The notes under the pieces: model-generated | What the model was told of the DNA's origin: nothing | The model's input: the letters and a program-made list of their open reading frames with translations, nothing else | The model's database searches: none | Assembly (NCBI GenBank): GCA_028293225.1 | Contig: JAQGPE010000596.1 | Coordinates: 1 to 8,409 of the forward strand | DNA: 8,409 bases | Reading direction: 5' to 3' | From: Akkermansiaceae bacterium | GTDB taxonomy: Bacteria > Verrucomicrobiota > Verrucomicrobiia > Verrucomicrobiales > Akkermansiaceae | Shown here: piece after piece, positions 1-7,127 of the stretch | How positions within the stretch are numbered: the stretch's first letter is position 1 | Layout of the letters: each line of letters begins with the position of its first letter | Position numbers and translations under genes: made by a program

Positions 1-1174
1 ACAGCAGGCCGAAGCGCATCGGGCAGATGTCGGTGAAGCCCATGGTGTAGGCCACCAGCGAGCCGGCGGCCGAACCACGGCCCGGTCCCACGGGAATGCC
101 GTGGTCCTTGCCCCAGTTGATGAAGTCCGCGGTGATCAGGAAGTACGACGCGAACCCGAGGTGGTTGATCGTCTCGATCTCGTAGTCCAGGCGCTTGATC
201 AGCTCCTCTTCCTTGGCGCGCTCCTTGCCGTAGCGCTTCTCCAAACCCTCGAAGCAGACCCGGCGGAAATACTCATCGCGCGGCGATCCGTCCGGCGTGC
301 CGAACTGCGGGTATTTCTCCGAGCTGGTCGGGTCCAGCTTCAGCGTGACATCGCACATCTCGGCGATCTCCAGCGTCACATCGCACGCGCCCGGGATGTC
401 CGCGAACAGCTCGCGCATCTCCTCGGCCGTCTTGAAGTAGACCTCCGGCGAATAACGCATGCGGTTCTCGTCGATCATCAGCCGCCCGGTGCCGATGCAG
501 ATCATGACGTCATGCGCCTCGTGATCGCTCTTGTCCAGGAAGTGGACGTCGTTTGCCGCCACCACCTTCAGGTCGAATTCCTTCGCCAGCTTAAGCAGAT
601 GCGGCGTCACCCGGCTCTGGATTTCCAGGCCGTGGTTGTGGACCTCCACGAAGGTGTATTCCTTGCCGTAAATATCCACCAGCTCCGCCAGCGTGTCGCG
701 GGCCTTCTCCTCATCGCCGGCCAGGATCCACTCGTTGACCGGTCCGGAAATGCAGCCGGTCAGGCAGATCACTCCCTCGGAAAACTTGCGCAGCGCCTTG
801 CGGTCCACCCGCGGCTTGCCGTGGTAAAGGCCCTCCAGATGCCCCAGCGAGACCAGCTTCGACAGGTTGTTCCAGCCCTCGATCGTCCGGGCCAGCAGGG
901 TCATATGGGTGGCTCTCTTCCGGCCCGGAATTTCCTTCTTCTCCTCCATTCCGTTCGGCGCGAGGTAGATCTCGCAGCCCAGGATCGCTTTCACGCCGGC
1001 CTTTTTGCAGGCCTGGTAGAACTCGATCGCCCCGTAAAGATTGCCATGGTCGGTCATCGCCACCGCCGGCATGCCGAGTTCCTTCGCCCGTTTGACCACC
1101 GCATCGGTGCGGTTCATGCCATCCAGGAGCGAGTATTCGGTATGAAGGTGAAGGTGGACGAAGGAGCCTGACAT
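1..1174 (-). CDS. dnaE: DNA polymerase III alpha subunit DnaE, N-terminal part (cut by window edge)
   Basis: Catalytic subunit of the replicative DNA polymerase III holoenzyme; only the first 391 codons are inside the window. Reading the minus strand from the ATG at 1174-1172 gives [20 protein letters not shown], the classic opening of the PHP domain. Residues H7, H9 and H11, the TDHGN motif (about 41-45) and ANDVHF (about 208-213) are conserved PHP positions. GCEIYLAP (about 67-74) and CLTGCISG (about 138-145) also match the DnaE family. The segment ends in the polymerase domain: [14 protein letters not shown] (about 363-376) is the conserved nucleotidyltransferase glycine-serine motif. The catalytic aspartates would follow just beyond the left edge. 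No clear Shine-Dalgarno sequence precedes the ATG. The start fits because family members begin within a few residues of the HLHLHT motif. It is transcribed divergently from the membrane-protein pair. Identification is secure; what lies past base 1 cannot be seen. Confidence 0.97.
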   Translation of the reverse strand, partial: MSGSFVHLHLHTEYSLLDGMNRTDAVVKRAKELGMPAVAMTDHGNLYGAIEFYQACKKAGVKAILGCEIYLAPNGMEEKKEIPGRKRATHMTLLARTIEGWNNLSKLVSLGHLEGLYHGKPRVDRKALRKFSEGVICLTGCISGPVNEWILAGDEEKARDTLAELVDIYGKEYTFVEVHNHGLEIQSRVTPHLLKLAKEFDLKVVAANDVHFLDKSDHEAHDVMICIGTGRLMIDENRMRYSPEVYFKTAEEMRELFADIPGACDVTLEIAEMCDVTLKLDPTSSEKYPQFGTPDGSPRDEYFRRVCFEGLEKRYGKERAKEEELIKRLDYEIETINHLGFASYFLITADFINWGKDHGIPVGPGRGSAAGSLVAYTMGFTDICPMRFGLL

Positions 1175-1219
1175 CGGGACGGCGGAGACTGCCCCAGCCC
1201 GGCGCGGAGGGCAAGAAGC

Positions 1220-1229
1220 CCGCATGCGG
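1220..1229. promoter_or_regulatory. 10-bp perfect palindrome in the dnaE/membrane-protein divergent gap, possible operator
   Basis: CCGCATGCGG is a perfect palindrome in the 121-bp gap between the divergent starts. It sits inside a wider inverted repeat, GGCAAG (1210-1215) and CTTGCC (1243-1248). A dimeric regulator could bind here. However, about eight 10-bp palindromes are expected by chance in a window of this size, so the support is weak. I saw no convincing -35/-10 pair for either neighbouring gene in this gap. Confidence 0.15.
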
Positions 1230-1295
1230 AATCTGTCCACCCCTTGCCGCTACAGGCTTTGCGGACCGCGCGTTTTCCCATAGGCACAGGCTCAG

Positions 1296-3338
1296 ATGTC
1301 CGATCCCGCCGACCGATTCGTCCAGGCAATCACCCTGCCTTTCGCCGGAAATGCCGAGGCCCTCGTCAAGGCGGACACGGAAATCCGCGCCCTGCTCGCC
1401 GCCGGAGCGCCCACTGACTCCGTCCTCGATGCCGCCGCCACCCGGCTCGCCGCCGCCGCAGTTCGGAGAAAAGCCGCCAGCCTCGCCCGCTACGCCCTGT
1501 ATCTCCTCTCCGCGGTCATCTCGCTCACCATTGCCTTCTTCGCGATCCAGTATTGGCTGAACACCGGCTTCAATACCGGCCTCCCGCTCCCGGCAAAGCC
1601 GTCCTTCATTAAAGAAAAATCCTTATCGCAGCAACTCGCACCCGGGATCGCCCTCCGCCAGAGGCTCCTCCTTTTCGGCGACCGCTCGGCCCCCACCACT
1701 TCGGCCGCCAAAAAGGCCCTCTGGGACAGCGAGCCGGACAACCCCGCCTATTTCTGCGACTACGCCATCGCCTGCTACTCCAATAAAAACGGCCTCCCGC
1801 CGGATTTCCTGGCAACCGCCCGGCGGATCGATCCCGGCAACGGCTGGTACCAGGCCTTCGCCGCCGGCGTCCTCGCCAAACAAGCCGCAGTCGCTCAGCC
1901 CAAACCCACCGTAGCGAAAAAACCCGATTGGGTCCTCCGATGGAACATCCTCGATCCGCAAAAGCTGGAGACCTGCTGGTCGCTTCTCCAGGAAAGCGCA
2001 ACCCAACCCCGCTTCACCTCTTACGAAACCAGCCTCCTCCGCCAGCGCATCGCCCAACTCCCCACCGGCGGCGGCAATGTGGAAGCCTGCCGGAACGCCT
2101 TCTACGTCAGTATTTATTCGGCGAACTCCGGCTCGCTCCGCTTCAGAACCCTGGCCGATGTCGTCGGCGCCAAGGCCCAGCTGGCCGCGGAAGCGAAGGA
2201 TCCGGCCCTGCTCAAGGAAATCATCGCCGGGTGGGACCGCTTCGATGCAGTCTACCAGCGCAACGAGGAGGTCTCCGTCATCGACTCGCTCGTCCGCGCC
2301 ACGGTCCTCCGCGGCGTCAGTGCCAATCTGGCCGCGGATGCCGGAAAGTTGGGACTTCCCGAAGAGGCCGCCCGGTTCAGAGCCCTCAAAGACCAGCTCC
2401 AACTCTGGAGCCAGAAACCGGACAGCGACTTCCCCGGCCTGCCGCGAAAGGCCAGCATGCTCGGCGGCCTCACTCTTCCCACTATCCTCAAACAATCCCG
2501 CACGCTGCGCTTCGACGAAGAAAAGCTCACCCCTGGCCGGTACTCCGAACACGAGCTCTTCGGCGCGGTCCTCGCCACCGCCGGCATCCTCCTCCTCGCG
2601 GCAGTCTGCATCCTCACCGCTCTCTATCGTTTCCGCGCCGCCCGGCTGATCGCCACCCTTGCCCGCCAGGGCGCAGCCCTGCTCCAACCCATCGACTGGC
2701 TGTGGCTCATCGGCTTGGGGACCGTGCTGCCCTTCGTAGTCTTCCAGTTCATTTCCCGCACCGGCTTCCCCGGCGGCAGAGACTACAGCCTGACCGCTTC
2801 CCGCTTCGCCGCACCCATCTTCGCTTTTGAAGCCTTCATCCTCCTGCTGATCGGCCTGCCCGTCGTCATCGCCCGCTGGCGCCTCGGCCGCCGCGCCGGC
2901 TTCCTCGGCATCGCCTGGACCCGGCGGCCCTGGGTGGGCGTTGCGATGGCGTCCCTGGCCGTGATCGGCTGCCTCACTTTCGGCGCTTACTTCACCGCTG
3001 AATCCCCGCCCGCCTGGATCACCGCGATCGAAATGGCCATCTTCGGCCTCATCCATGGCTGGCTGATCTTGATCGTCTCCCGTGCCCTCTTCAGCCGCCG
3101 TGAAAATCTCCTGAAGCGCCTGACCCTCGCCCGCAGCGTCCTGCCCTGCTATGCGCTGGCCCTGCTGCTCGTCGCCCTCACCGTCCCGCTCAGCCGCACG
3201 CTGGAATGCTACTGGCTCCGTCAGGACCGCCTGACCGAGGTCACTCCCGAAGCCCCGGCGATGTCCCATTTCGAATACGACGTCGCCCGCTCGATCCTCG
3301 CCGATCTGAAACAGATCGCCGAATCCTCCCCTCCTTGA
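1296..3338 (+). CDS. Large seven-helix membrane protein with periplasmic helical domain, first tandem paralogue (function unknown)
   Basis: I do not recognise a characterised family. The 680-residue protein has a predicted cytoplasmic N-terminus (1-65, ending in the basic stretch RRKAASLAR) and a membrane helix at about 66-87. A water-exposed domain follows at about 88-419, then six hydrophobic helices at about 420-444, 467-487, 503-526, 545-566, 573-595 and 613-634. Basic loops (YRFRAAR 444-450, ARWRLGRR 526-533, SRALFSRR 595-602) follow the second, fourth and sixth helices. By the positive-inside rule the large domain and the C-terminal tail (about 635-680) lie outside the cytoplasm. The external domain carries RLLLFGD (123-129), PDNP (147-150), LPPDFL (167-172) and DPGNG (179-183), spaced like helical TPR-type repeats. 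An in-frame TAG at 1281-1283, twelve bases upstream of the ATG, makes 1296 the earliest ATG start. AGG at 1288-1290 is a weak ribosome-binding site. The next gene encodes a paralogue of the same architecture. The coding assignment is firm; sensor, scaffold or transport roles are guesses. Confidence 0.9.
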   Translation: MSDPADRFVQAITLPFAGNAEALVKADTEIRALLAAGAPTDSVLDAAATRLAAAAVRRKAASLARYALYLLSAVISLTIAFFAIQYWLNTGFNTGLPLPAKPSFIKEKSLSQQLAPGIALRQRLLLFGDRSAPTTSAAKKALWDSEPDNPAYFCDYAIACYSNKNGLPPDFLATARRIDPGNGWYQAFAAGVLAKQAAVAQPKPTVAKKPDWVLRWNILDPQKLETCWSLLQESATQPRFTSYETSLLRQRIAQLPTGGGNVEACRNAFYVSIYSANSGSLRFRTLADVVGAKAQLAAEAKDPALLKEIIAGWDRFDAVYQRNEEVSVIDSLVRATVLRGVSANLAADAGKLGLPEEAARFRALKDQLQLWSQKPDSDFPGLPRKASMLGGLTLPTILKQSRTLRFDEEKLTPGRYSEHELFGAVLATAGILLLAAVCILTALYRFRAARLIATLARQGAALLQPIDWLWLIGLGTVLPFVVFQFISRTGFPGGRDYSLTASRFAAPIFAFEAFILLLIGLPVVIARWRLGRRAGFLGIAWTRRPWVGVAMASLAVIGCLTFGAYFTAESPPAWITAIEMAIFGLIHGWLILIVSRALFSRRENLLKRLTLARSVLPCYALALLLVALTVPLSRTLECYWLRQDRLTEVTPEAPAMSHFEYDVARSILADLKQIAESSPP

Positions 3339-3358
3339 TTTCCGCCCTCGCTCCGGCC

Positions 3359-3387
3359 TTTCCGGATCGCGGGCGCTCCCTTAAATA
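3359..3387 (+). promoter_or_regulatory. Weak candidate promoter in the gap between the two membrane paralogues
   Basis: TTTCCG at 3359-3364 and TAAATA at 3382-3387 are separated by 17 bases, an acceptable sigma-70-like arrangement. TTAAATAT is a rare AT-rich island in this GC-rich sequence. Transcription from it would begin around 3393-3396, giving an almost leaderless mRNA for the second paralogue. No Shine-Dalgarno sequence is visible before the 3396 ATG, which agrees with that. The match could be chance, and the second gene could simply be co-transcribed with the first. Confidence 0.25.
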
Positions 3388-3395
3388 TCGTGCAA

Positions 3396-5477
3396 ATGCC
3401 GGACGCTGCGGAAAAATTCATCCACGCCGCCCTCGCCGCGGCTCCCAGCGACAAAGAGGTCCGCCAACACCTCGCCGCCGAACTGACGGCTCTGGCCGCC
3501 ACCGCCGGCGATCCATCCCTGGAAGAAGCCACCCGGCTTCTCAAGGAAGGCCGCCTTCCCCGCAGCACCCGTCAGCTCTGGAAGGCCATTTCCGCCGCCA
3601 TGGTTCTGACGGCCATCGCCTGCATGGCTGCCAATGCCTGGCACTTCCACACCTACCGGCAGACGGCCTCCCAGCTCATCGGCTCCTGGGGCGGCAAGAT
3701 CACCGCGCCCGACGATTCAACCATCCCCGGCATCTCCGCGCCCACCCCCCACCAGCGGCTCCTGCTCCTGGGCGATCCGGGCCACCTGGATAAGCCCGAT
3801 CAATTCCAGGGCCTGAGCCTCTCCGCGCCGGACAACCCGGTCTACTACGGCATTTTCATCCGCAAGCTCCTGTCCCGGCAGGGAGCCCTGCCCGGAGACT
3901 TCGTGGAGCGCGTCCAGGCAACCGACCCCGGAAATGGCATCCTCTTTCTGACCGCGATGGAGAGCGCTTCGAAGTCCGTCCGCGCCGACAAGCTCACCGG
4001 AAGCCATCGCATCGTGGATCCTGCGGAGTTCGACCGGGCGATGCGCTACTTCCATCTCGCGGCCGCGGCCCCGTTTCTTCGCGACCGGATTGAAGACGGC
4101 ACCGGGGAACGCGTCGCGGCCATGCCCCCGGCCCGCGATTTCCTGTCCATGCTGTCCCAGATCGGTTTCGTGCTCACGCAGGAGGGCGTTTATTCCAGCG
4201 TCCCCTTTTCGATCGCCAGCCTCCTCCCCGCCGCCGCGGAAAAATGTCAGGCCGATCACGATCCCGGCGCCTTCCGGCAACTGTCCGCCGAATGGCGCGC
4301 GATCAGCGAAAAGCTCGTCCGCGATGAGCCCGTCTCCCTGATCGATCTGATCATCAAACGGGCAACCCTGATGGCGGTCTCCAAATCCTTCGCCACCGTG
4401 GCCACCGATCTCGGCCTCAATGAGGAATCCACCTACTACTCGAACCTGGGCGCTGCCCTGGGCCGCCTGAAACAGGAAATCGATGCCAGCCGCCACCAGG
4501 CGGAGGCCACGTATTCCTACACGAGGGGCGACTCCCTGCTTCCCATGTCAAAGGGCACGCTGATTCCGGAAGTACCCGCCGCCGACCTGGCTCCGGAGCG
4601 GCTGACACTTCACGCCTTCCTCCAACGCGTCACCGCATTCCTCGGCTGCGGACTCTTCCTGATCATCGGCGGCGGAGTGGCCGCCTATCGTTTTCGCGGC
4701 TCCGCATTGAGCCGTTCGCTGGCGCTCATTTCCTTCCGGATGTCCTGGCGGAAAACCCTGCCGCCGGCCACGACCGCCGCACTAGTTCCCCTGCTACTCT
4801 TCCAGCTGCATGTCTGGAGCCCATGGGGAGCTTCTTACTGGAACGCCTTCTGGGGCGGACTGATTCTTACCAATCTGCAGGCCCTCGCTGCCCTTATCCT
4901 GGCGCTGCTCCTGCCGCTATGCGTGGTCCGGCGCTTCCACCCGGATTCGGGAAAGAGCATCCGCTTTGCGGAGGCTCCCGGCCACCGGCGCGGAGAGTGG
5001 TTCGGCTGGGGCGCCGCCATCTGCGGCGCAGCGGCCTGGATTCTCGCGTCCGTCGTCCCCTACCTCTCCGGATTCGACGCTCTCTTCACTCACGATTTCG
5101 GCCTCTTCGCCGGGGTAGGAAAACCCACCATCACCGACTCCTGCGGCATCGCGATCTGGACGGCCACCGGACTTCTGGGGCTCGGAGCCGTCTATCTCGC
5201 CTTCATCGCCATCCGGGCGCTGATCTCTTCCCGCGCCCGGCTGCCCCTGCGGCTCACTGTCGCAAAACTTCTCCTCTTCCCCTACCTCGCCGCGCTGCTC
5301 TTCCTGGGCCTCCTGCAACCGGTTCTGCACGCCGTCGAGGTTCACTGGGCCACCCACGATCCGATCAACGGAATCGATCCTCTTCACCCCGCGGTCGGCC
5401 GGGGCGAATACCGGACCATGATTCCGACCTACGCCCGCCTCCGGCAACTCCTTCAGGAGGCCGCGGAATCGTCCTGA
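3396..5477 (+). CDS. Large seven-helix membrane protein with periplasmic helical domain, second tandem paralogue (function unknown)
   Basis: This 693-residue protein has the same plan as its upstream neighbour. It has an N-terminal helix-rich segment (1-60, ending in basic residues) and one membrane helix at about 63-82. The external domain spans about 83-408, and six helices lie at about 409-430, 456-474, 486-511, 534-556, 582-607 and 622-645. Basic loops YRFR (431-434), VRRF (511-514) and the stretch from RALISSR (607-613) give the same N-in, C-out topology. RLLLLGD (121-127), PDNP (145-148), LPGDF (165-169) and DPGNG (177-181) match the first paralogue without gaps: 24 of 63 residues are identical over 119-181. 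Two more ungapped blocks are 313-344 (14/32) and 607-651 (19/45). I chose the ATG at 3396 over the GTG at 3390 because MPDAAEKFIHA then aligns with MSDPADRFVQA of the neighbour. The gap to the previous gene is 57 bp, so co-transcription is likely. It is convergent with the next gene, 25 bp away. No catalytic motif is visible. Confidence 0.9.
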   Translation: MPDAAEKFIHAALAAAPSDKEVRQHLAAELTALAATAGDPSLEEATRLLKEGRLPRSTRQLWKAISAAMVLTAIACMAANAWHFHTYRQTASQLIGSWGGKITAPDDSTIPGISAPTPHQRLLLLGDPGHLDKPDQFQGLSLSAPDNPVYYGIFIRKLLSRQGALPGDFVERVQATDPGNGILFLTAMESASKSVRADKLTGSHRIVDPAEFDRAMRYFHLAAAAPFLRDRIEDGTGERVAAMPPARDFLSMLSQIGFVLTQEGVYSSVPFSIASLLPAAAEKCQADHDPGAFRQLSAEWRAISEKLVRDEPVSLIDLIIKRATLMAVSKSFATVATDLGLNEESTYYSNLGAALGRLKQEIDASRHQAEATYSYTRGDSLLPMSKGTLIPEVPAADLAPERLTLHAFLQRVTAFLGCGLFLIIGGGVAAYRFRGSALSRSLALISFRMSWRKTLPPATTAALVPLLLFQLHVWSPWGASYWNAFWGGLILTNLQALAALILALLLPLCVVRRFHPDSGKSIRFAEAPGHRRGEWFGWGAAICGAAAWILASVVPYLSGFDALFTHDFGLFAGVGKPTITDSCGIAIWTATGLLGLGAVYLAFIAIRALISSRARLPLRLTVAKLLLFPYLAALLFLGLLQPVLHAVEVHWATHDPINGIDPLHPAVGRGEYRTMIPTYARLRQLLQEAAESS

Positions 5478-5502
5478 GGAAACGGGCAGCGCCGGGACTC
5501 CG

Positions 5503-6231
5503 TCAGTTCGCTTTCGGCTTCAACGCGGGAGGGGCCGGCGGAGTGTTCTTCAGCTGAACGATCTTCGCCTCCGTTTGGGCGATCAGGCCCTGGGCTTCCG
5601 CGATCTTGGCCTGTTCCTTCGCCGCCTGATTTTCCTGGAATTCGGCCTTTGCCAGAACGCTGCCGTTCGTGCCGGAGGCCACTGTATGGCCCGTGGCGTC
5701 CACCACATTGATCTCTGCCCGGGCTCGTAGTTCCTGTGCCCGCTTAGTGGCCTTCTGAGACGCCGCTGTCGATTCCTGGACGCCCTTTTTCAGCTTCGCA
5801 AGGTAGGCCTGCAGGGCAGCGATCTTCGCCTGCGTCTCGGCGTCCAGCACCGGAGCGGCTGCGGGCGGGGCGGGCGGATTGGGGATGTAGCCGCCCTGCG
5901 GCTTCACTTCCTTCTCCCGCTCGCGCTGGGCCTCGGCGGCTTCCTTCTGCTTCTTCTCGTTTTCCTCCTGCTGGGTCTTTCCCTCCGCAGCGCTGACGGC
6001 GAACTTCTTGGCCAGATCGTCCGGCAGCTTGCTGTAGAGCACCCGGGCGGTGCCGCCGTCGTGCTGGACCTTCACGCCGACCTCATCTTCGCCGATGATC
6101 GTCGCACCCTCGTAGACCTTGCCGTCGCGGGTCGCCAAATGGCCGACCACCAAGGGCAGCGGCACGTGGTCGGCGGCCAGGGCGGCAGAAGTGGTCAGGG
6201 CGGTCGCGAGGAGAAGGAGCGCGCGTTTCAT
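5503..6231 (-). CDS. Secreted coiled-coil protein with Verrucomicrobia-type N-terminal motif (function unknown)
   Basis: A 242-residue exported protein. Residues 1-20 form a typical Sec signal peptide (MKR, hydrophobic core, ALA-A cleavage site around 19/20). Residues 32-77 hold a compact beta-rich-looking segment: DGKVYEGATI (36-45), then VKVQHDGGTARV (53-64) and LPDDLAKKF (69-77). From memory, similar segments recur behind signal peptides in many uncharacterised Verrucomicrobiota proteins. The rest is low in hydrophobic patches: a charged helix rich in Glu, Lys and Gln (85-109), a proline-rich linker (117-128) and two likely coiled-coil stretches (130-172 and 192-228). A proline-rich tail PPAPPALKPKAN closes it. 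The ATG at 6231-6229 is preceded by GGAGA (6240-6236 on the minus strand), a good ribosome-binding site. It is divergent from the YaeR-like gene and convergent with the second membrane paralogue. A periplasmic structural or adaptor role is plausible but unproven. Confidence 0.88.
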   Translation of the reverse strand: MKRALLLLATALTTSAALAADHVPLPLVVGHLATRDGKVYEGATIIGEDEVGVKVQHDGGTARVLYSKLPDDLAKKFAVSAAEGKTQQEENEKKQKEAAEAQREREKEVKPQGGYIPNPPAPPAAAPVLDAETQAKIAALQAYLAKLKKGVQESTAASQKATKRAQELRARAEINVVDATGHTVASGTNGSVLAKAEFQENQAAKEQAKIAEAQGLIAQTEAKIVQLKNTPPAPPALKPKAN

Positions 6232-6242
6232 GAGTTCTCCGA

Positions 6243-6271
6243 CTTATCTGATGGCCCTTTTATTCAGTCAA
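6243..6271 (-). promoter_or_regulatory. Candidate sigma-70-type promoter of the secreted coiled-coil protein gene
   Basis: On the minus strand TTGACT (6271-6266) and GATAAG (6248-6243) are 17 bases apart, which is close to the sigma-70 consensus with optimal spacing. The predicted start point falls about 5-7 bases after the -10 element, so the leader would be only around ten nucleotides and would begin at or within the GGAGA ribosome-binding site. That tight arrangement is unusual, and it lowers confidence in the exact -10 assignment. Confidence 0.45.
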
Positions 6272-6333
6272 TCCCGGGGATGGCCGCCTTGCGGCTGGAT
6301 CATGGGGGCGAAATCCGGCCCTATGGTGGCATC

Positions 6334-6726
6334 ATGCCCATCCGCGGAATCCACCATGTCGCCATCATCTCCTCCGACTACCTGCGCTCGAAGCACTTCT
6401 ATACGGAGATCCTCGGCTTCCGGGTCATCGCGGAGACCCACCGGCTGGAGCGGAACTCGTGGAAGCTCGACCTGGAGCTGCCGGATCTGACCCAGATCGA
6501 GCTGTTCTCCTTTCCCGAGCCTCCGCCGCGGCCGTCGTATCCGGAGGCCCGCGGGCTGCGGCACCTGGCCTTTGCGGTGACCGACCTGGATGCGGAGGTG
6601 GCCGCCCTGACGGGTCACGGGGTGGCGGTGGAGGCGGTGCGGGTCGATGAGCTGACCGGGCAGCGGTTCACGTTCTTTGCCGATCCCGATGGGCTGCCCT
6701 TGGAGTATTATGAGATAAGCCCTTGA
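6334..6726 (+). CDS. gloA2: VOC-fold metalloprotein, YaeR/SMU1112c family (glyoxalase I-like)
   Basis: A 130-residue single-domain member of the vicinal oxygen chelate superfamily, closely resembling E. coli YaeR (129 residues) along its whole length. Diagnostic segments are IHHVAIISSDY (6-16), SKHFYTEILGF (19-29), IELFSFPEPPPRPS (55-68), EARGLRHLAF (71-80), RVDELTGQRFTFFADPDGLP (103-122) and LEYYE (123-127). The four metal-ligand positions expected of the fold are present: H8, E56, H77 and E124. The family is annotated as glyoxalase I-like, but a physiological substrate is not well established, so lactoylglutathione lyase activity should not be assumed. The open frame continues upstream, but homology to YaeR begins only at the ATG at 6334-6336. 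A weak GGTGG lies just before it. It is divergent from the secreted protein gene and convergent with rpmE2. Confidence 0.95.
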   Translation: MPIRGIHHVAIISSDYLRSKHFYTEILGFRVIAETHRLERNSWKLDLELPDLTQIELFSFPEPPPRPSYPEARGLRHLAFAVTDLDAEVAALTGHGVAVEAVRVDELTGQRFTFFADPDGLPLEYYEISP

Positions 6727-6742
6727 TCCTCAGCCATTAACT

Positions 6743-6775
6743 AAAACGCCCGGCCGCAGGGTTGCGGACGGGCGT
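6743..6775 (-). terminator. Rho-independent terminator of rpmE2
   Basis: The inverted repeat ACGCCCG (6746-6752) / CGGGCGT (6769-6775) continues inward past one G-A mismatch into CCGCA (6754-6758) / TGCGG (6763-6767) around a GGGT loop. This gives a 12-pair GC-rich stem. On the minus strand the stem is followed by TTTT (6746-6743), as expected for the terminator of rpmE2. On the plus strand it is followed by GGGGAAAA, not a T-run, so it would serve gloA2 poorly unless the hairpin alone is enough. Confidence 0.65.
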
Positions 6776-6789
6776 GGGGAAAACGGGTT

Positions 6790-6805
6790 GCGAACCTCGG
6801 TTCGC
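6790..6805 (-). other. Small hairpin directly after the rpmE2 stop codon
   Basis: GCGAAC (6790-6795) and GTTCGC (6800-6805) form a perfect six-pair stem with a four-base loop, starting two bases past the rpmE2 stop. There is no adjacent T-run on either strand, so it is not a terminator by itself. It could stabilise the 3' end of the rpmE2 mRNA ahead of the main terminator hairpin. Confidence 0.35.
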
Positions 6806-6807
6806 GA

Positions 6808-7083
6808 TCAGGCGCCTGCGACCTTCGGCTTGACGACGCGGCGCACCGCTCCGAAACGCTTCTGGAACTTGTCGATGCGGACTTCGGTGTCGACGAACTG
6901 CTTCGTGCCGGTGAAGAACGGGTGGGAGTCGGAAGTGATACCGATCGAGATGATGTTGTACTCAACACCGTCGATGATTTCCTTCTTCTCGGAGTTCTTG
7001 GTGGAGCCGCCAACAAAGCGAGCACCGGTCGTCATGTCCACGAACACGGCCGGATTGTATTTCGGATGAAGATCCTTTTTCAT
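6808..7083 (-). CDS. rpmE2: 50S ribosomal protein L31, type B
   Basis: A 91-residue component of the large ribosomal subunit, at the subunit interface region. The protein starts MKKDLHPKYNPAVFVD, the typical L31 opening. It contains SDSHPFFTG (51-59), the signature SHPF-TG of the family, followed by KFQKRFG (72-78). It has no cysteines at all, so the zinc-ribbon CxxC pairs of type A L31 are absent and this is the zinc-independent type B. The frame is open for 20 further codons upstream, but L31 homology begins at the ATG at 7083-7081. No strong Shine-Dalgarno sequence is visible. It lies downstream of holA on the same strand with a 118-bp gap that carries its own promoter candidate. It is followed by a terminator. 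Confidence 0.97.
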   Translation of the reverse strand: MKKDLHPKYNPAVFVDMTTGARFVGGSTKNSEKKEIIDGVEYNIISIGITSDSHPFFTGTKQFVDTEVRIDKFQKRFGAVRRVVKPKVAGA

Positions 7084-7127
7084 GGTAGGAATGGGGTTCC
7101 ACCACGTTACCGACGCGGCGGGACGCG

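Noticed and set aside
101..1171. 356-codon plus-strand open frame over dnaE
   Set aside because: The minus strand encodes an unmistakable DnaE N-terminus across the same bases, and the plus-strand product has no family features.
1210..1248. GGCAAG/CTTGCC inverted repeat as a terminator or attenuator
   Set aside because: Only six pairs with a 27-base loop and no T-run on either strand; likely chance.
1623..3269. 548-codon open frame on the minus strand antisense to the first membrane paralogue
   Set aside because: Its translation is dominated by Gly, Glu, Ala and Asp with no recognisable domain, and it mirrors a real gene with membrane helices and a paralogue. Long antisense frames are expected in GC-rich coding DNA.
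4823..5557. 244-codon plus-strand frame overlapping the end of the second membrane paralogue
   Set aside because: Arg/Pro/Ser-rich shadow in another frame of a gene that is supported by paralogy.
6061..6333. Upstream extension of the YaeR-like gene by 91 codons
   Set aside because: The extension overlaps the signal peptide and N-terminal motif of the secreted protein on the other strand. YaeR-family proteins are about 129 residues and begin at the 6334 ATG.
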